A DNA stretch of 34,154 nucleotides from Candidatus Agathobaculum pullicola (GTDB lineage: Bacteria > Bacillota > Clostridia > Oscillospirales > Butyricicoccaceae): the NCBI GenBank assembly GCA_019115085.1, contig DXEF01000001.1, positions 1 to 34,154 of the forward strand. The letters are read 5' to 3'. Made by a program: the position numbers and the translations under genes. Positions 24,772 through 32,614 of the stretch are shown here, in pieces. The notes beneath the pieces were generated by a model that saw only the letters and a program-made list of their open reading frames with translations, had not been told where the DNA came from and ran no database searches. Position 1 is the stretch's first letter; every line of letters begins with the position of its first letter.

Positions 24772-25797
24772 TTATACGCAGGCCTTGAGGAACACGGCCA
24801 GATCGTCCGCGGTCTTGTGCATGTCGTACGCCATCAGACCCTCGATAAACTCCGTATGCGTGCCGCTCTCACCCGGATACTGGGTCACCGGCATGAACTG
24901 GCCGTTGTTCAGCATATCCCAGGTGAACGTATAGCCCGCGCTCGGCGCATCGATCGCCGGGGTATCGGTCGCATAGCACAGCAGCGCCGCATCCGAATCG
25001 CAGATGTACTGGATATCGTCCGCCTGGCCGTAACCCGCAGCATTGTAAACTGCGGACATGCGCACAACGCGGTCAATACCGAACACAATCTCAAGTACAT
25101 GCTCGTTGACGGTCGCCGGGTTTGCCGTGCCGCCGCTGTACTTGACGCGCTCCAGGATCGCGGGGTGGTTCTTCAGGGCGGTGAAGGTCTCCGCACCAAG
25201 GCCGAGGCGGTTCGGGCGGCGGCCGGTAGACTGCTCCATCTCATCGCACAGCTGGTCGATCAGGGTGACCGGATCGCTGTTCTCGTCCGAGAACTTGACA
25301 AACTGATTGGCAGACGGAGTAGAAGCGACACCCGTCCACTCGTTGCTCCACGCGCCGGAAACGAAGAATTTCTCGGCGAACAGGCGGTCCAGGTGGATCT
25401 TCATCTGCTCAGCGACGAAACGCACCTTAGCGCGTCGCGGATCAGCAAACCACGGTGCACGCTGGCGCTGGTAATTCAGGGATTCGATCTCGTCGATACC
25501 CACGATCACCTGATCCACCGTGCAGTGGTACAGGTCGGTATCATGAGAGAATACGGCGGGATTTACCTTGCCGTACTGCGGCTTGGGCTGCACGTTGTCG
25601 CGCATCAGGTCGCCCTTGCCGAACTTGTAGTAGTACGAGGTGGAAAGCTGCACCGGGCAGAGCGGGAACATCTGGCGCGCCGCAAAATTGCGGTCGTCCT
25701 GGAAGTACGCAAGGCCCATGTTGGACAGCACCATATTGGGCTGGAACGAACCCTTGCGGATCTCCGCCTCCAGTGCGCGTGCATTCATCTTGTTCAT
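24772..25797 (-). CDS. Major capsid protein (HK97-fold, XkdG/lambda gpE-like)
   Basis: 341 residues from ATG 25797. MGLAYFQDDRNFAARQMFPL, FHDTDLYHCTVDQVIVGIDE-type sequence, WFADPRRAKVRFVAEQMKIH and GRRPNRLGLGAETFTALKNH are typical of this capsid family, which forms the icosahedral shell. No N-terminal scaffold is visible in the protein; a separate scaffold gene lies upstream. A GTG nine bases upstream is a weaker start, because the AAAGGAG would be too close to it. Confidence 0.92.
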   Translation of the reverse strand: MNKMNARALEAEIRKGSFQPNMVLSNMGLAYFQDDRNFAARQMFPLCPVQLSTSYYYKFGKGDLMRDNVQPKPQYGKVNPAVFSHDTDLYHCTVDQVIVGIDEIESLNYQRQRAPWFADPRRAKVRFVAEQMKIHLDRLFAEKFFVSGAWSNEWTGVASTPSANQFVKFSDENSDPVTLIDQLCDEMEQSTGRRPNRLGLGAETFTALKNHPAILERVKYSGGTANPATVNEHVLEIVFGIDRVVRMSAVYNAAGYGQADDIQYICDSDAALLCYATDTPAIDAPSAGYTFTWDMLNNGQFMPVTQYPGESGTHTEFIEGLMAYDMHKTADDLAVFLKACV

Positions 25798-25814
25798 CTG
25801 TGTCACACTCCTTT

Positions 25815-26204
25815 TCAGCCCGCAGCGGTGAACGTGCCGCGTTCAACGATCATGTGGAAATACTGGCCGGAAGCCGCGGCCTCCATCGCGACACCGATCG
25901 TGCCGCCGTCAGCCGATGCCTTGACCAGCGCGCCGTTTGCGTCACAGGCAAGCACATCGCCCGCCGCAATCGTACCGCCCGCCAGCGCGAGGGTCATGTC
26001 CTTCCAGACAATGTCGACCGGATCGCCCTGCTCCAGAGACTGGTCATTGGTGACCGGGACGATGCCGACCACTGCATCCGCCGCCGTACCCAGCACAAGC
26101 TGGCCGGACGAAAACTTGACTGCCTTGCCGCGCGGATCGTCGATCTTCGCGCCTGCTTCGCCCCGGAAATACGGGCTGGTGTTTACAGTATCGCCGAAAT
26201 ACAT
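25815..26204 (-). CDS. Capsid decoration protein (DUF2190-like)
   Basis: 129 residues from ATG 26204 (AAAGGAGG upstream). The beta-rich sequence (FSSGQLVLGTAADAVVGIVP, LALAGGTIAAGDVLACDANG, GTIGVAMEAAASGQYFHMIV) has the A-G-D-x-L, Asp-x-x-G and GxAxEAAAxG spacing of DUF2190/gpD-like cement proteins that stabilise the expanded head. It is placed directly between scaffold and capsid. Confidence 0.8.
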   Translation of the reverse strand: MYFGDTVNTSPYFRGEAGAKIDDPRGKAVKFSSGQLVLGTAADAVVGIVPVTNDQSLEQGDPVDIVWKDMTLALAGGTIAAGDVLACDANGALVKASADGGTIGVAMEAAASGQYFHMIVERGTFTAAG

Positions 26205-26205
26205 C

Positions 26206-27138
26206 TTAGTTGCCCTCCTTTTCAACCTGTGCTGCCAGTTCAGGGTTCATCTCGAACACCTTGTCCAGCGCCTGTGCATGGGTCAGCTTGGAGTCTGCCT
26301 TCATGATCTCTGCCGCCTTCTCGCTGGCCTGCTTCATCGCGTCGCCCGTGCCGTGGCCGGTCTTGCCGATCTCGGTGAACAGCGCGGACTTCTCGACCGC
26401 GTCCACCGCAGCGTCCATCACGCTGATCATCTCGTCGTAAGCCGGTGTACCCTTGAGGCTCTTGAGCACCGGGACGAGCTCCTCCGGCTTTTTGCCGATG
26501 GCCTCATACTTCTTTGCCACCGCTTCCAGCTCGCGGTCTTCCTGTGCGTCTACCGCCTTGCGCAGGCGCTCCAGCTCGGCCTTGACCGCCGGGTGGAGGC
26601 CCTTGTAAATGTCGTCGTCCTGCGCGCTCGACGGGTCGCTGTCCGCGCCCTTTGCCAGCAGCGCGTCAAGCGTCGCCTGCTCCTCGGCAGTGAGCCTGCT
26701 CTTATCAATGTTCATTTTCTTGCACCTCGCTTTGTCTACGTCCGGCGCAGCCCCCTCGTCCAGTGCCGGGGGGATCGCCGGACCATTTCCTACTGCGCCG
26801 TCGATCATGTTGTCCACCGCCGCACGGAACTGGTCAAGACTCTCGCGCAGCATGGTCTTCTTGTCGTCGGCGCCCATGTCGCTTTCGAGGATGGATTCAA
26901 ACGAATCATCCAGCGCATAGCTGAACTGACGCAGCTTTTCGCGAATGCGCTTCTGCGCCTTTGTCTGGTCGAATGTCTCCGGCGCGCCCTTGGTCAGCCA
27001 GTCCACAAAGGACTTAAAAACGCCCTCACGCGCAGGAATTTCCGGTGCGGACTTGAAGAGTTCAATATCCGCATGCTGGTTTGCGCCCTTCGGGACGAAG
27101 TCGACGCTGTTCAGCTTCATGTTTTTGAGCTTGTTCAT
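26206..27138 (-). CDS. Scaffold/capsid assembly protein
   Basis: 310 residues from ATG 27138. The short N-terminal motif LNSVDFVPKGANQHADIELF is shared with XkdF-type prohead proteins. The rest is long, highly charged helix (LRQFSYALDDSFESILESDM, LTAEEQATLDALLAKGADSD, AVKAELERLRKAVDAQEDRE), as in scaffolds removed during maturation. In PBSX both activities reside in one XkdF product; here protease and scaffold are separate genes. An upstream in-frame ATG at 27153 is rejected because the true ribosome binding site lies between the two. Confidence 0.75.
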   Translation of the reverse strand: MNKLKNMKLNSVDFVPKGANQHADIELFKSAPEIPAREGVFKSFVDWLTKGAPETFDQTKAQKRIREKLRQFSYALDDSFESILESDMGADDKKTMLRESLDQFRAAVDNMIDGAVGNGPAIPPALDEGAAPDVDKARCKKMNIDKSRLTAEEQATLDALLAKGADSDPSSAQDDDIYKGLHPAVKAELERLRKAVDAQEDRELEAVAKKYEAIGKKPEELVPVLKSLKGTPAYDEMISVMDAAVDAVEKSALFTEIGKTGHGTGDAMKQASEKAAEIMKADSKLTHAQALDKVFEMNPELAAQVEKEGN

Positions 27139-27168
27139 AATTGCTCCTTTCAAGTGTATTAGAAACGG

Positions 27169-27603
27169 TCATCTGCCGTTTCCTACAATGTCTGCAAAGG
27201 TCCTGGCGGACTTTTCTACCGGCTCGCGCTCGCCACGCCCCTCGATCGAGAACATGGTGTAGGTGCCGTCTTTGATCTTCTCCCACGCATCATCATCATC
27301 GACATAGAAGCCGACCCACCAACCGAGCGGGACCGTACCCTCCGGGATGCGCATGGCCTTCAGCTTCTCCGGCGTGAAGACGCAGCTTTCCACCAGGCGC
27401 GCCTTCTTGCGCAGGCCCTGATCATGCATTTCCCCGGCGTCGCGGAAATCCAGCACATACTGGTATGCCGCCTTTTCCAGTTCCTCCGGGTCGATCGTGT
27501 CGCCCTCCAGATCCTCGATCTGCTCGCCGTCCACAGTAACGGATACACTTGCCCAGCCGAATACCAGCCTCTGGGCACCGTCAGATTTCAGGATATGAAA
27601 CAT
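27169..27603 (-). CDS. XkdF-like prohead protease
   Basis: 144 residues. LVFGWASVSVTVDGEQIEDL, then EGDTIDPEELEKAAYQYVLD, FRDAGEMHDQG and GTVPLGWWVGFYVDDDDAWE, with TMFSIEGRGERE at the end, match the N-terminal domain of XkdF, a phage maturation protease-like fold. The His in GEMHD and the Ser in MFSIEG are the likely catalytic residues, as in other prohead proteases; this is by analogy. The start follows GGAGGTGA and overlaps the minor head gene by 23 bp. Confidence 0.78.
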   Translation of the reverse strand: MFHILKSDGAQRLVFGWASVSVTVDGEQIEDLEGDTIDPEELEKAAYQYVLDFRDAGEMHDQGLRKKARLVESCVFTPEKLKAMRIPEGTVPLGWWVGFYVDDDDAWEKIKDGTYTMFSIEGRGEREPVEKSARTFADIVGNGR

Positions 27604-28498
27604 TGTTTGTCACCTCCTCTTCGTCTTCGTAGTACACCGCACACCGGCAGGACGGATGTGCCGGCGGCACTCTCCGGATACCAGGCTCCTGCAGCTTTGT
27701 CCGGAACGGGAAATCATCATCGATCCCAAGGCGCATACCGTCCAGCGTGCCGCAAACCGGACAGACACGCTCGTCATCCGCGGTGCTCCACACCTTGACC
27801 GGATTTGTCATGTACCCCTGTTCCTGCGCCTGTTTGACACCCTGATAGGATCCCTGATTATATGCAAAAGACAGCTCTGTGCGGGCGATGTTATACGCCC
27901 GGTACCGGTGCTGCCTTTCTGCGTATTTGATTGCCTGCTCACGCGCCTTTGCCTCTTTCATGCCCGATTCGATCGCGTTCTCATAATAGCGCATGTTGGA
28001 GAGGGTCTGATCCCGCGTCAGGCCAACCATCGGCCGGATCACATGGGAAAGCCCGTCCACGCCGAGTCCGCCGAGCTGTGTCGCCCGCTCGATCACTGCC
28101 CGCAGGCCCTGTATCTGTGCATCCGTCACCTCGGTTATAAACGCCGCTGCACGGCTGCGCGTCCATGCGGCTACACCCTCCGACATGGGGTCGAACACAT
28201 ACCCGCTGAATCGCGCCTTGTATGCAGCCGTCGATTCGTTCATCGCCTTCAGCCATTCCGGGTACAGGTATTCCATGACGAAGGCGGCATACTCCTCGCG
28301 CCACCGCTCCGCGTATTCACCGCTCAGGCCGCCGGACAGGATCGCCTCGCGTATCTCCCTGTAGGTGATGTCCTTCTGCTGGCTGTCCCACAGGCAGTAC
28401 AGGACGCGGACAAGCCCCGGCTCATTCGTATCCAGGAAGGAACGCAGCTTTTTCAGCGCATCATTGCGGCGGAATGCTTTTCTGATCAAAGTGTTCAT
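27581..28498 (-). CDS. Minor head protein (SPP1 gp7 / Mu gpF family)
   Basis: 305 residues. The C-terminal signature is complete: AYNIARTELSFAYNQGSYQG, then WSTADDERVCPVCGTLDGMR and PPAHPSCRCAVYYEDEE with the CxxC and HPxCRC metal-binding residues. The N-terminal half is helical. These proteins enter the prohead with the portal and help DNA exit. It overlaps the portal stop by four bases. Confidence 0.9.
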   Translation of the reverse strand: MNTLIRKAFRRNDALKKLRSFLDTNEPGLVRVLYCLWDSQQKDITYREIREAILSGGLSGEYAERWREEYAAFVMEYLYPEWLKAMNESTAAYKARFSGYVFDPMSEGVAAWTRSRAAAFITEVTDAQIQGLRAVIERATQLGGLGVDGLSHVIRPMVGLTRDQTLSNMRYYENAIESGMKEAKAREQAIKYAERQHRYRAYNIARTELSFAYNQGSYQGVKQAQEQGYMTNPVKVWSTADDERVCPVCGTLDGMRLGIDDDFPFRTKLQEPGIRRVPPAHPSCRCAVYYEDEEEVTNNVSYPEI

Positions 28499-29835
28499 TC
28501 TGTATCACCGGGCAAAACCGCCCCCTGGTCTGTCTCAGTTATTTTGGACGGGCGGTCAATGGACAGATCCGCCGATCCGCTCTCGGTCGTCAGCCGTTCG
28601 GGCAGCCCGGCCTCGCGCCGCACATAGTCCTCGATCTGCTCATCCGGCTGGAGGATGCCCGCCGCCGATGTCCGCTGCAAAAACTCGCCCAGCACGGACA
28701 GGTCCTTATCCTCGATGTCGCCGTGTACCATGCGCGGGTAATCCGTGATCCCGGCGAACGCGTTTCGGTTGAGTTCCATCAGCCGGGGAATGCCCTGGCT
28801 GTTGAATACGTCGCAGATCACATCGAGATAGGTGCCGACTGCAAGTGCGAATATCTTGGTCTTGTTCGATGCCAGCGCGAACGAACCGACCGACTGCTGC
28901 CCGAGCATGACAAAATCCGCGAGCACGGTCGTAGCGATGCGCTTGTCGTACCGCTCGATGACCGCGTTCGTGTCCACGGCTTTACTGGTGTTGCCGGTCA
29001 GCAGTTCGAGCTTCCAGCCGTTTTCCCCGCCCGGCAGGACGATGCCCATTTTGCTGTCCTGCTTGATGCCGGTGACAATATCCAGCCCCCAGTCCATCGC
29101 CGCCTGCGCCTGCTTATCTTCCGCGTCCCACAGGTGCAGGTCGTCCGGCGCATACAGCACCGGGAAGCCTGCCAGGTTGCGCTCGATACCGATCCCCTCG
29201 ATCTCCTGGATCCGGGTCTTGAAATACCACGACCGGTATGCTGTGCGCAGGATCGACCGGCCTTCCGGGTTGTTCTTCACACTGGTGGTGCGGAAGTGCA
29301 GCGCCTTTTCCAGCGGGATGGTGAGCACGCCGAAATCCGGCGGCGGCATCTGCGACATGCCGGTGAGCACGTCCGTACCCGGCTTATACTCCCAGCGGAA
29401 CAGCGTGTCCTGCGCGCGGATCGGCAGTTTGCTCCAGCCGATCAGACCGTCATCATACTTGCTCGAGAAGTCCAGGTCGCGCTTGTGTCCGTTCCGCCGC
29501 TTATAGCAGATCTCGTGATAACTCCAACCATAGGTGAGGAATGAGAGGATCTCGGCCAGTGTATCCTGCCATGTGTTTGCCATGTCGTACAGGCAGCTGT
29601 CCACAAACTCCGCCGCAGCCCTATCTGTCTCAGACGGGCCGCCCGGCTCGATCGTGAAATCCACCTGCCGCATCAGCATCTGGATCGCAAACAGGATCGC
29701 GCCCACCGTGTCGTCATTCTCCGACATCTGGTAGTAGGTCTGGACGCCGCGCGTGCCGCGCAGTTCGGGCAGGAATTCCTCGAAAAACATACCTGCATAC
29801 CGGTACTGGCCAACACGGCCGTATTCGTATTTCAA
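28495..29835 (-). CDS. Portal protein
   Basis: 446 residues. Markers are DDTVGAILFAIQMLMRQVDF, ILSFLTYGWSYHEICYKRRN, GWSKLPIRAQDTLFRWEYKP and GRSILRTAYRSWYFKTRIQE, typical of dodecameric portals (the DNA entry vertex and terminase docking site). The length is normal. The start is TTG 29835 behind GGAGGAGGTGA; that ribosome binding site overlaps the end of terL, so the two are coupled. Confidence 0.9.
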   Translation of the reverse strand: MKYEYGRVGQYRYAGMFFEEFLPELRGTRGVQTYYQMSENDDTVGAILFAIQMLMRQVDFTIEPGGPSETDRAAAEFVDSCLYDMANTWQDTLAEILSFLTYGWSYHEICYKRRNGHKRDLDFSSKYDDGLIGWSKLPIRAQDTLFRWEYKPGTDVLTGMSQMPPPDFGVLTIPLEKALHFRTTSVKNNPEGRSILRTAYRSWYFKTRIQEIEGIGIERNLAGFPVLYAPDDLHLWDAEDKQAQAAMDWGLDIVTGIKQDSKMGIVLPGGENGWKLELLTGNTSKAVDTNAVIERYDKRIATTVLADFVMLGQQSVGSFALASNKTKIFALAVGTYLDVICDVFNSQGIPRLMELNRNAFAGITDYPRMVHGDIEDKDLSVLGEFLQRTSAAGILQPDEQIEDYVRREAGLPERLTTESGSADLSIDRPSKITETDQGAVLPGDTE

Positions 29836-29841
29836 GCGCGG

Positions 29842-31269
29842 TCACCTCCTCCAATAAGATTTTTGCGCCGGCATCGTGGTCTTTGGGATGACAGGCTGCC
29901 GTTTTCCGGTCATCTGCTCCGCAACGCCCGTTGTGGCGTCCGGCGCGTCGTCGTGTGCGTTTTTGCCCTCGCGCTGATATTTCACCATCGCGTCAAAGTA
30001 TTCCGGCCAGCGGTCGCGCCAGTTGACCGGGAAATAGATGTGATCCTGCACCCAGGTCGCATTTGTCATGATGCGGGCCGTCTTGTTCTCGCTCTGGTGG
30101 AACCATTCGATCCGGCAGCGGTTGGAGCCCAGTGCGTCCAGCTCACGGCCAACATTGCGAGCAAACCCGCGGCCGCCGTTGTTGCTCTCGATCAGGGCAT
30201 GGGCGCAGCCGGTCTCGACCAGCCGCTTTGCCGTCTCCGGTTCCGTGACCTCCATAGGGGCCTTGGTGTAGTACACGTCCAGCACATACGCCTCATGGTT
30301 GTACGCGCCGTAGGTGATCGAGCACAGGTAGTCCGATCCGGTGTCCGCCGTGTCGGTATAGTTGCTGATCTCCGTGAACAGCGGCCGCCCCTGCGCATCC
30401 CGCGGAATGTCATCGTAGGTTTTGAACCGGCTGTACAGCCGTCCCTTGAGGTCGATCGGCTCTTGCTGGTAGTTGGCGGAGGCGATCTCGGGGGACATGG
30501 CGCGTATCTTCTCGCCATAGTCCGCGTGGGTCAGTACGGCGTCACATAACATCGTACCATCGTCCTGCAGGGCTTTCATCGTGATGTGCTCTGCATCCGG
30601 CCAGTGACGCAGCGCACGGCCGGCAAGGTCGCCCGTCGCCCAGCGGGTCATGATGATAATGATCTTGTAGCCGGTCTCGGTACGCGAAAACATGGTATCC
30701 GTGAACCACTGCCACTGTTTTTCGAGGATATTCTCGTTGAAAGCCTCCTCAGCCTTCTTGATCAGGTCGTCGATGATCAGGATGCTCGCGCCGAAGCCGG
30801 TTGCCGTGCCGCCAGGGGAAGTCGCCAGATAGCTGGCGTACTGCCCTTCGAGCGCCCACTTGCCCGCGGCCGCCTCGCCGTACTTGATGCGGGTATCTGG
30901 GAAGATATCCGAGAACACGATGCGGTTCGGGTCGAACTTCTCCTCCGCAATACCATCCCGCACCGAGCGGGCAAAGGTTGTGGACAGCGTTTCGTTGTAA
31001 CTGCCAGTCATGATCTGTTCGCTCGGATCGCGGCCGAACAACCACTGGGACAGCAAAACCGCCGTGCGGCTCTTGCCATGACGCGGCGGCATGTTGATCA
31101 CCATGACCTTGCGGTCACCCTCGCAGAACGCCTGCAAGCGGGTGCACAGCTCCTTCAGGTACGGCCGGTCCTCGCGGTAGAAGTCCGGTGCCATCAGCTT
31201 ACAGTATTCCCAGAACTCCCGGCGTGCCAGCTCCAGACGGGCACCGCGGCGGATCGTGGGGTCAACCAT
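29842..31269 (-). CDS. Terminase large subunit
   Basis: 475 residues. The ATPase has Walker A PPRHGKS (61-67), Walker B ILIIDDL (163-169) with the acidic pair DD, and a coupling motif near IIIIMTRWATGDL (203-215). The C-terminal RNase H-like nuclease has acidic residues in the TDTADTGSDY region (305-313), Glu361 (ALIESNNGG) and HDDAPDA (439-445). It cuts and pumps DNA into the prohead. It overlaps terS by eight bases. Confidence 0.95.
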   Translation of the reverse strand: MVDPTIRRGARLELARREFWEYCKLMAPDFYREDRPYLKELCTRLQAFCEGDRKVMVINMPPRHGKSRTAVLLSQWLFGRDPSEQIMTGSYNETLSTTFARSVRDGIAEEKFDPNRIVFSDIFPDTRIKYGEAAAGKWALEGQYASYLATSPGGTATGFGASILIIDDLIKKAEEAFNENILEKQWQWFTDTMFSRTETGYKIIIIMTRWATGDLAGRALRHWPDAEHITMKALQDDGTMLCDAVLTHADYGEKIRAMSPEIASANYQQEPIDLKGRLYSRFKTYDDIPRDAQGRPLFTEISNYTDTADTGSDYLCSITYGAYNHEAYVLDVYYTKAPMEVTEPETAKRLVETGCAHALIESNNGGRGFARNVGRELDALGSNRCRIEWFHQSENKTARIMTNATWVQDHIYFPVNWRDRWPEYFDAMVKYQREGKNAHDDAPDATTGVAEQMTGKRQPVIPKTTMPAQKSYWRR

Positions 31270-31735
31270 CCGATCCCGCCAATTTGCGCAGCTCCTCGGT
31301 CGTCAGACCCGCATACGGGTTGACATCTACGCTGCCGGAATGCTCGAGCTGCTGCTTATCCCGCCACCGATCCGGCCGACGGTTCTTGAGCCAGAAGATC
31401 TGTGCAGTCGTATCCGGCGGCACGTGCTTGACTGTCTGCGTGGTCTTGACCGTCTTTTTGCCGTTCTCCTTGCTGACCTCGACGCGCTCCTCGGTATAGT
31501 CATAGCCGAGCGCGCGCTTGAGCAACGCATTCTCAACCTCGATGTCCACGACCTCCTTGCCCCTTTTTAGGGCCTCGGAAATCTCAGGATATTTGTTTTT
31601 CCAGTCGTACAGCGTCGCCGCCGTAATGCCGATCTTCGCGGCAAGCTGCTCATCCGTCAGACCGTCACGCGCCCACGCTTCCAGGCGGGTGATCCCGTCC
31701 GGCGTAAGCCATTCCTGATATTTGCCTTTTGCCAT
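31262..31735 (-). CDS. Terminase small subunit
   Basis: 157 residues. The N-terminal helix-turn-helix is DGLTDEQLAAKIGITAATLYDWKNKYPEISEAL (about 24-56; shown here as its reading span). The central part is helical, and DTTAQIFWLKNRRPDRWRDK is a hallmark of this family. It recognises the packaging start site on phage DNA and hands it to the large subunit. A promoter upstream of the tRNAs is the nearest start of transcription; a terminator lies between. Confidence 0.9.
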   Translation of the reverse strand: MAKGKYQEWLTPDGITRLEAWARDGLTDEQLAAKIGITAATLYDWKNKYPEISEALKRGKEVVDIEVENALLKRALGYDYTEERVEVSKENGKKTVKTTQTVKHVPPDTTAQIFWLKNRRPDRWRDKQQLEHSGSVDVNPYAGLTTEELRKLAGSDG

Positions 31736-31762
31736 GAGATCACCTTCCTTTCAGGCAGCAGA

Positions 31763-31789
31763 AAAGCACCCTCAAACGAGAGTGCCTTT
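31763..31789 (-). terminator. Terminator between the tRNA pair and terS
   Basis: The minus strand reads GGCACTCTC-GTTT-GAGGGTGC-TTTT, an eight-pair stem with one G-T. It ends the tRNA transcript. The late genes lie beyond it, so they need read-through, antitermination or a promoter I cannot see in the 27 bases before terS. Confidence 0.75.
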
Positions 31790-31821
31790 CCGGATTTGGA
31801 GATAAAAACATGGATAGATGC

Positions 31822-31898
31822 TGGTTGCAGAGGCCGGATTCGAACCGGCGGCCTCGAGGTTATGGGCCTCGCGAGCTTCCAGACTGCTCCACTCTGCC
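31822..31898 (-). tRNA. tRNA-Met (CAT), initiator-like, with C33
   Basis: 77 bases including encoded CCA. Folding: acceptor GGCAGAG/CTCTGCA with a G1-A72 mismatch, D stem GAGC/GCTC, anticodon stem CGAGG/CCTCG, loop CCCATAA, T arm GCCGG-TTCGAAT-CCGGC, discriminator A. The mismatch at 1-72, the A11-T24 pair and the D loop AGTCTGGAA are bacterial initiator features. Only two of the three initiator G-C pairs at 29-31/39-41 are present. Position 33, almost always U, is C. Confidence 0.88.
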
Positions 31899-31968
31899 GT
31901 ATGCCCCTTACGGGGCATCCCTTCTATGCAATATGCACGACTGAAGGCTTACCCGTCCTTACGGACGG

Positions 31969-32068
31969 TGGTGGAAGAAGCAGGATTCGCACCTGCACGC
32001 CGCCCCGTTTCCGCGCCGGGGACGGCAGGCCACACTATGCAGCCCGCGTCTGCTTTCGCCATTCTTCC
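31969..32068 (-). tRNA. tRNA-Leu(UAG)-like gene with long variable arm, highly atypical
   Basis: 100 bases including CCA. Acceptor GGAAGAA/TTCTTCC pairs perfectly, the T stem GCAGG/CCTGC is perfect, and the D arm (TGGCG...GCAGACGC) is Leu-like. The best anticodon arm is GGCTG-CATAGTG-TGGCC with two G-T pairs, giving anticodon TAG with A33. The variable arm is about 31 bases (GCCGTCCCC against GGGGCGGC). The D loop lacks the GG pair and the T loop has G55 (TGCGAAT), so the normal elbow contacts are missing. It may be a degenerate tRNA or a specialised tRNA-like RNA. Confidence 0.55.
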
Positions 32069-32164
32069 GTATTTCCCGCCCCACTGCTGCAGGACGGGTA
32101 AAAAAGAAGGGATGTGAAGAAGAGGAATGCGGGCCTCGGTTTCATCCCGCATCTTCACAATGCC

Positions 32165-32210
32165 ATAATAGCACTGGTCATAGGTGACATTCAATGACAT
32201 CTTAGGACAT
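32165..32210 (-). promoter_or_regulatory. Late promoter with three 10-bp-phased direct repeats
   Basis: The minus strand shows TTGAAT (-35, 32189-32194), 18 bases, TATTAT (-10, 32165-32170). On the plus strand GACAT occurs at 32186-32190, 32196-32200 and 32206-32210, exactly 10 bp apart, reaching from the -35 upstream to the stop codon of the regulator gene. This looks like a row of activator sites on one DNA face. A further pair CATCTTCAC lies at 32151-32159 and 32208-32216. Confidence 0.65.
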
Positions 32211-32212
32211 CT

Positions 32213-32614
32213 TCACTCCATCCCCGTTAATTCTCGTATGATCTGCATGGCATGACCATGCAGACGAATGACATGTCGGCATGAATAGTGTAGTTCAGCC
32301 GCAATTTCTCCCCATGCCTTATCGTTAACGTAATACTCAGTCAGCAGGGTCGAAAGCGTGTTGTCCTCGACCTGACCGATCACCTGCAGGATCTCCGCCC
32401 GGGTACGTTCCAATTTCTCGATCTGCCGGTCGACTGCCAAGCTGAGCTCGGCGTAGGCCGCATTCTTGTCCGCCGGTTCGCCCCCGGAAACATGCTCACC
32501 GCCGCCCACTACGACCGAGGTTGCGCGGGCAAATGCCTGCTCCTTGCTGGTCTGCAGGGCGCGCAGCCGTCCGCTCATTTTCCGTGCGCGGCTCAACCAC
32601 TCTTTTGCTGTCAT
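32213..32614 (-). CDS. ArpU/DUF1492-like late transcription regulator
   Basis: 133 residues. The C-terminal sigma-70 region 4-like helix-turn-helix is DKAWGEIAAELHYSCRHVIR (about 98-117), preceded by the conserved VEDNTLSTLLTEYYVN. The helical N-terminus contains KEWLSRARKMSGRLRALQ. This family (ArpU/RinA-like) controls late genes in Firmicutes prophages and usually sits just before terS, as here. It is probably the activator of the adjacent repeat-bearing promoter. The start overlaps the upstream gene by four bases. Confidence 0.82.
   Translation of the reverse strand: MTAKEWLSRARKMSGRLRALQTSKEQAFARATSVVVGGGEHVSGGEPADKNAAYAELSLAVDRQIEKLERTRAEILQVIGQVEDNTLSTLLTEYYVNDKAWGEIAAELHYSCRHVIRLHGHAMQIIRELTGME

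Noticed and set aside
24817..27162. Plus-strand open frame of 781 codons
   Set aside because: Antisense to capsid, decoration and scaffold genes, with composition typical of a mirror frame.
31949..32200. Minus-strand open frame of 83 codons over the tRNA-Leu-like gene
   Set aside because: It overlaps the tRNA structure and the late promoter and has no family resemblance.
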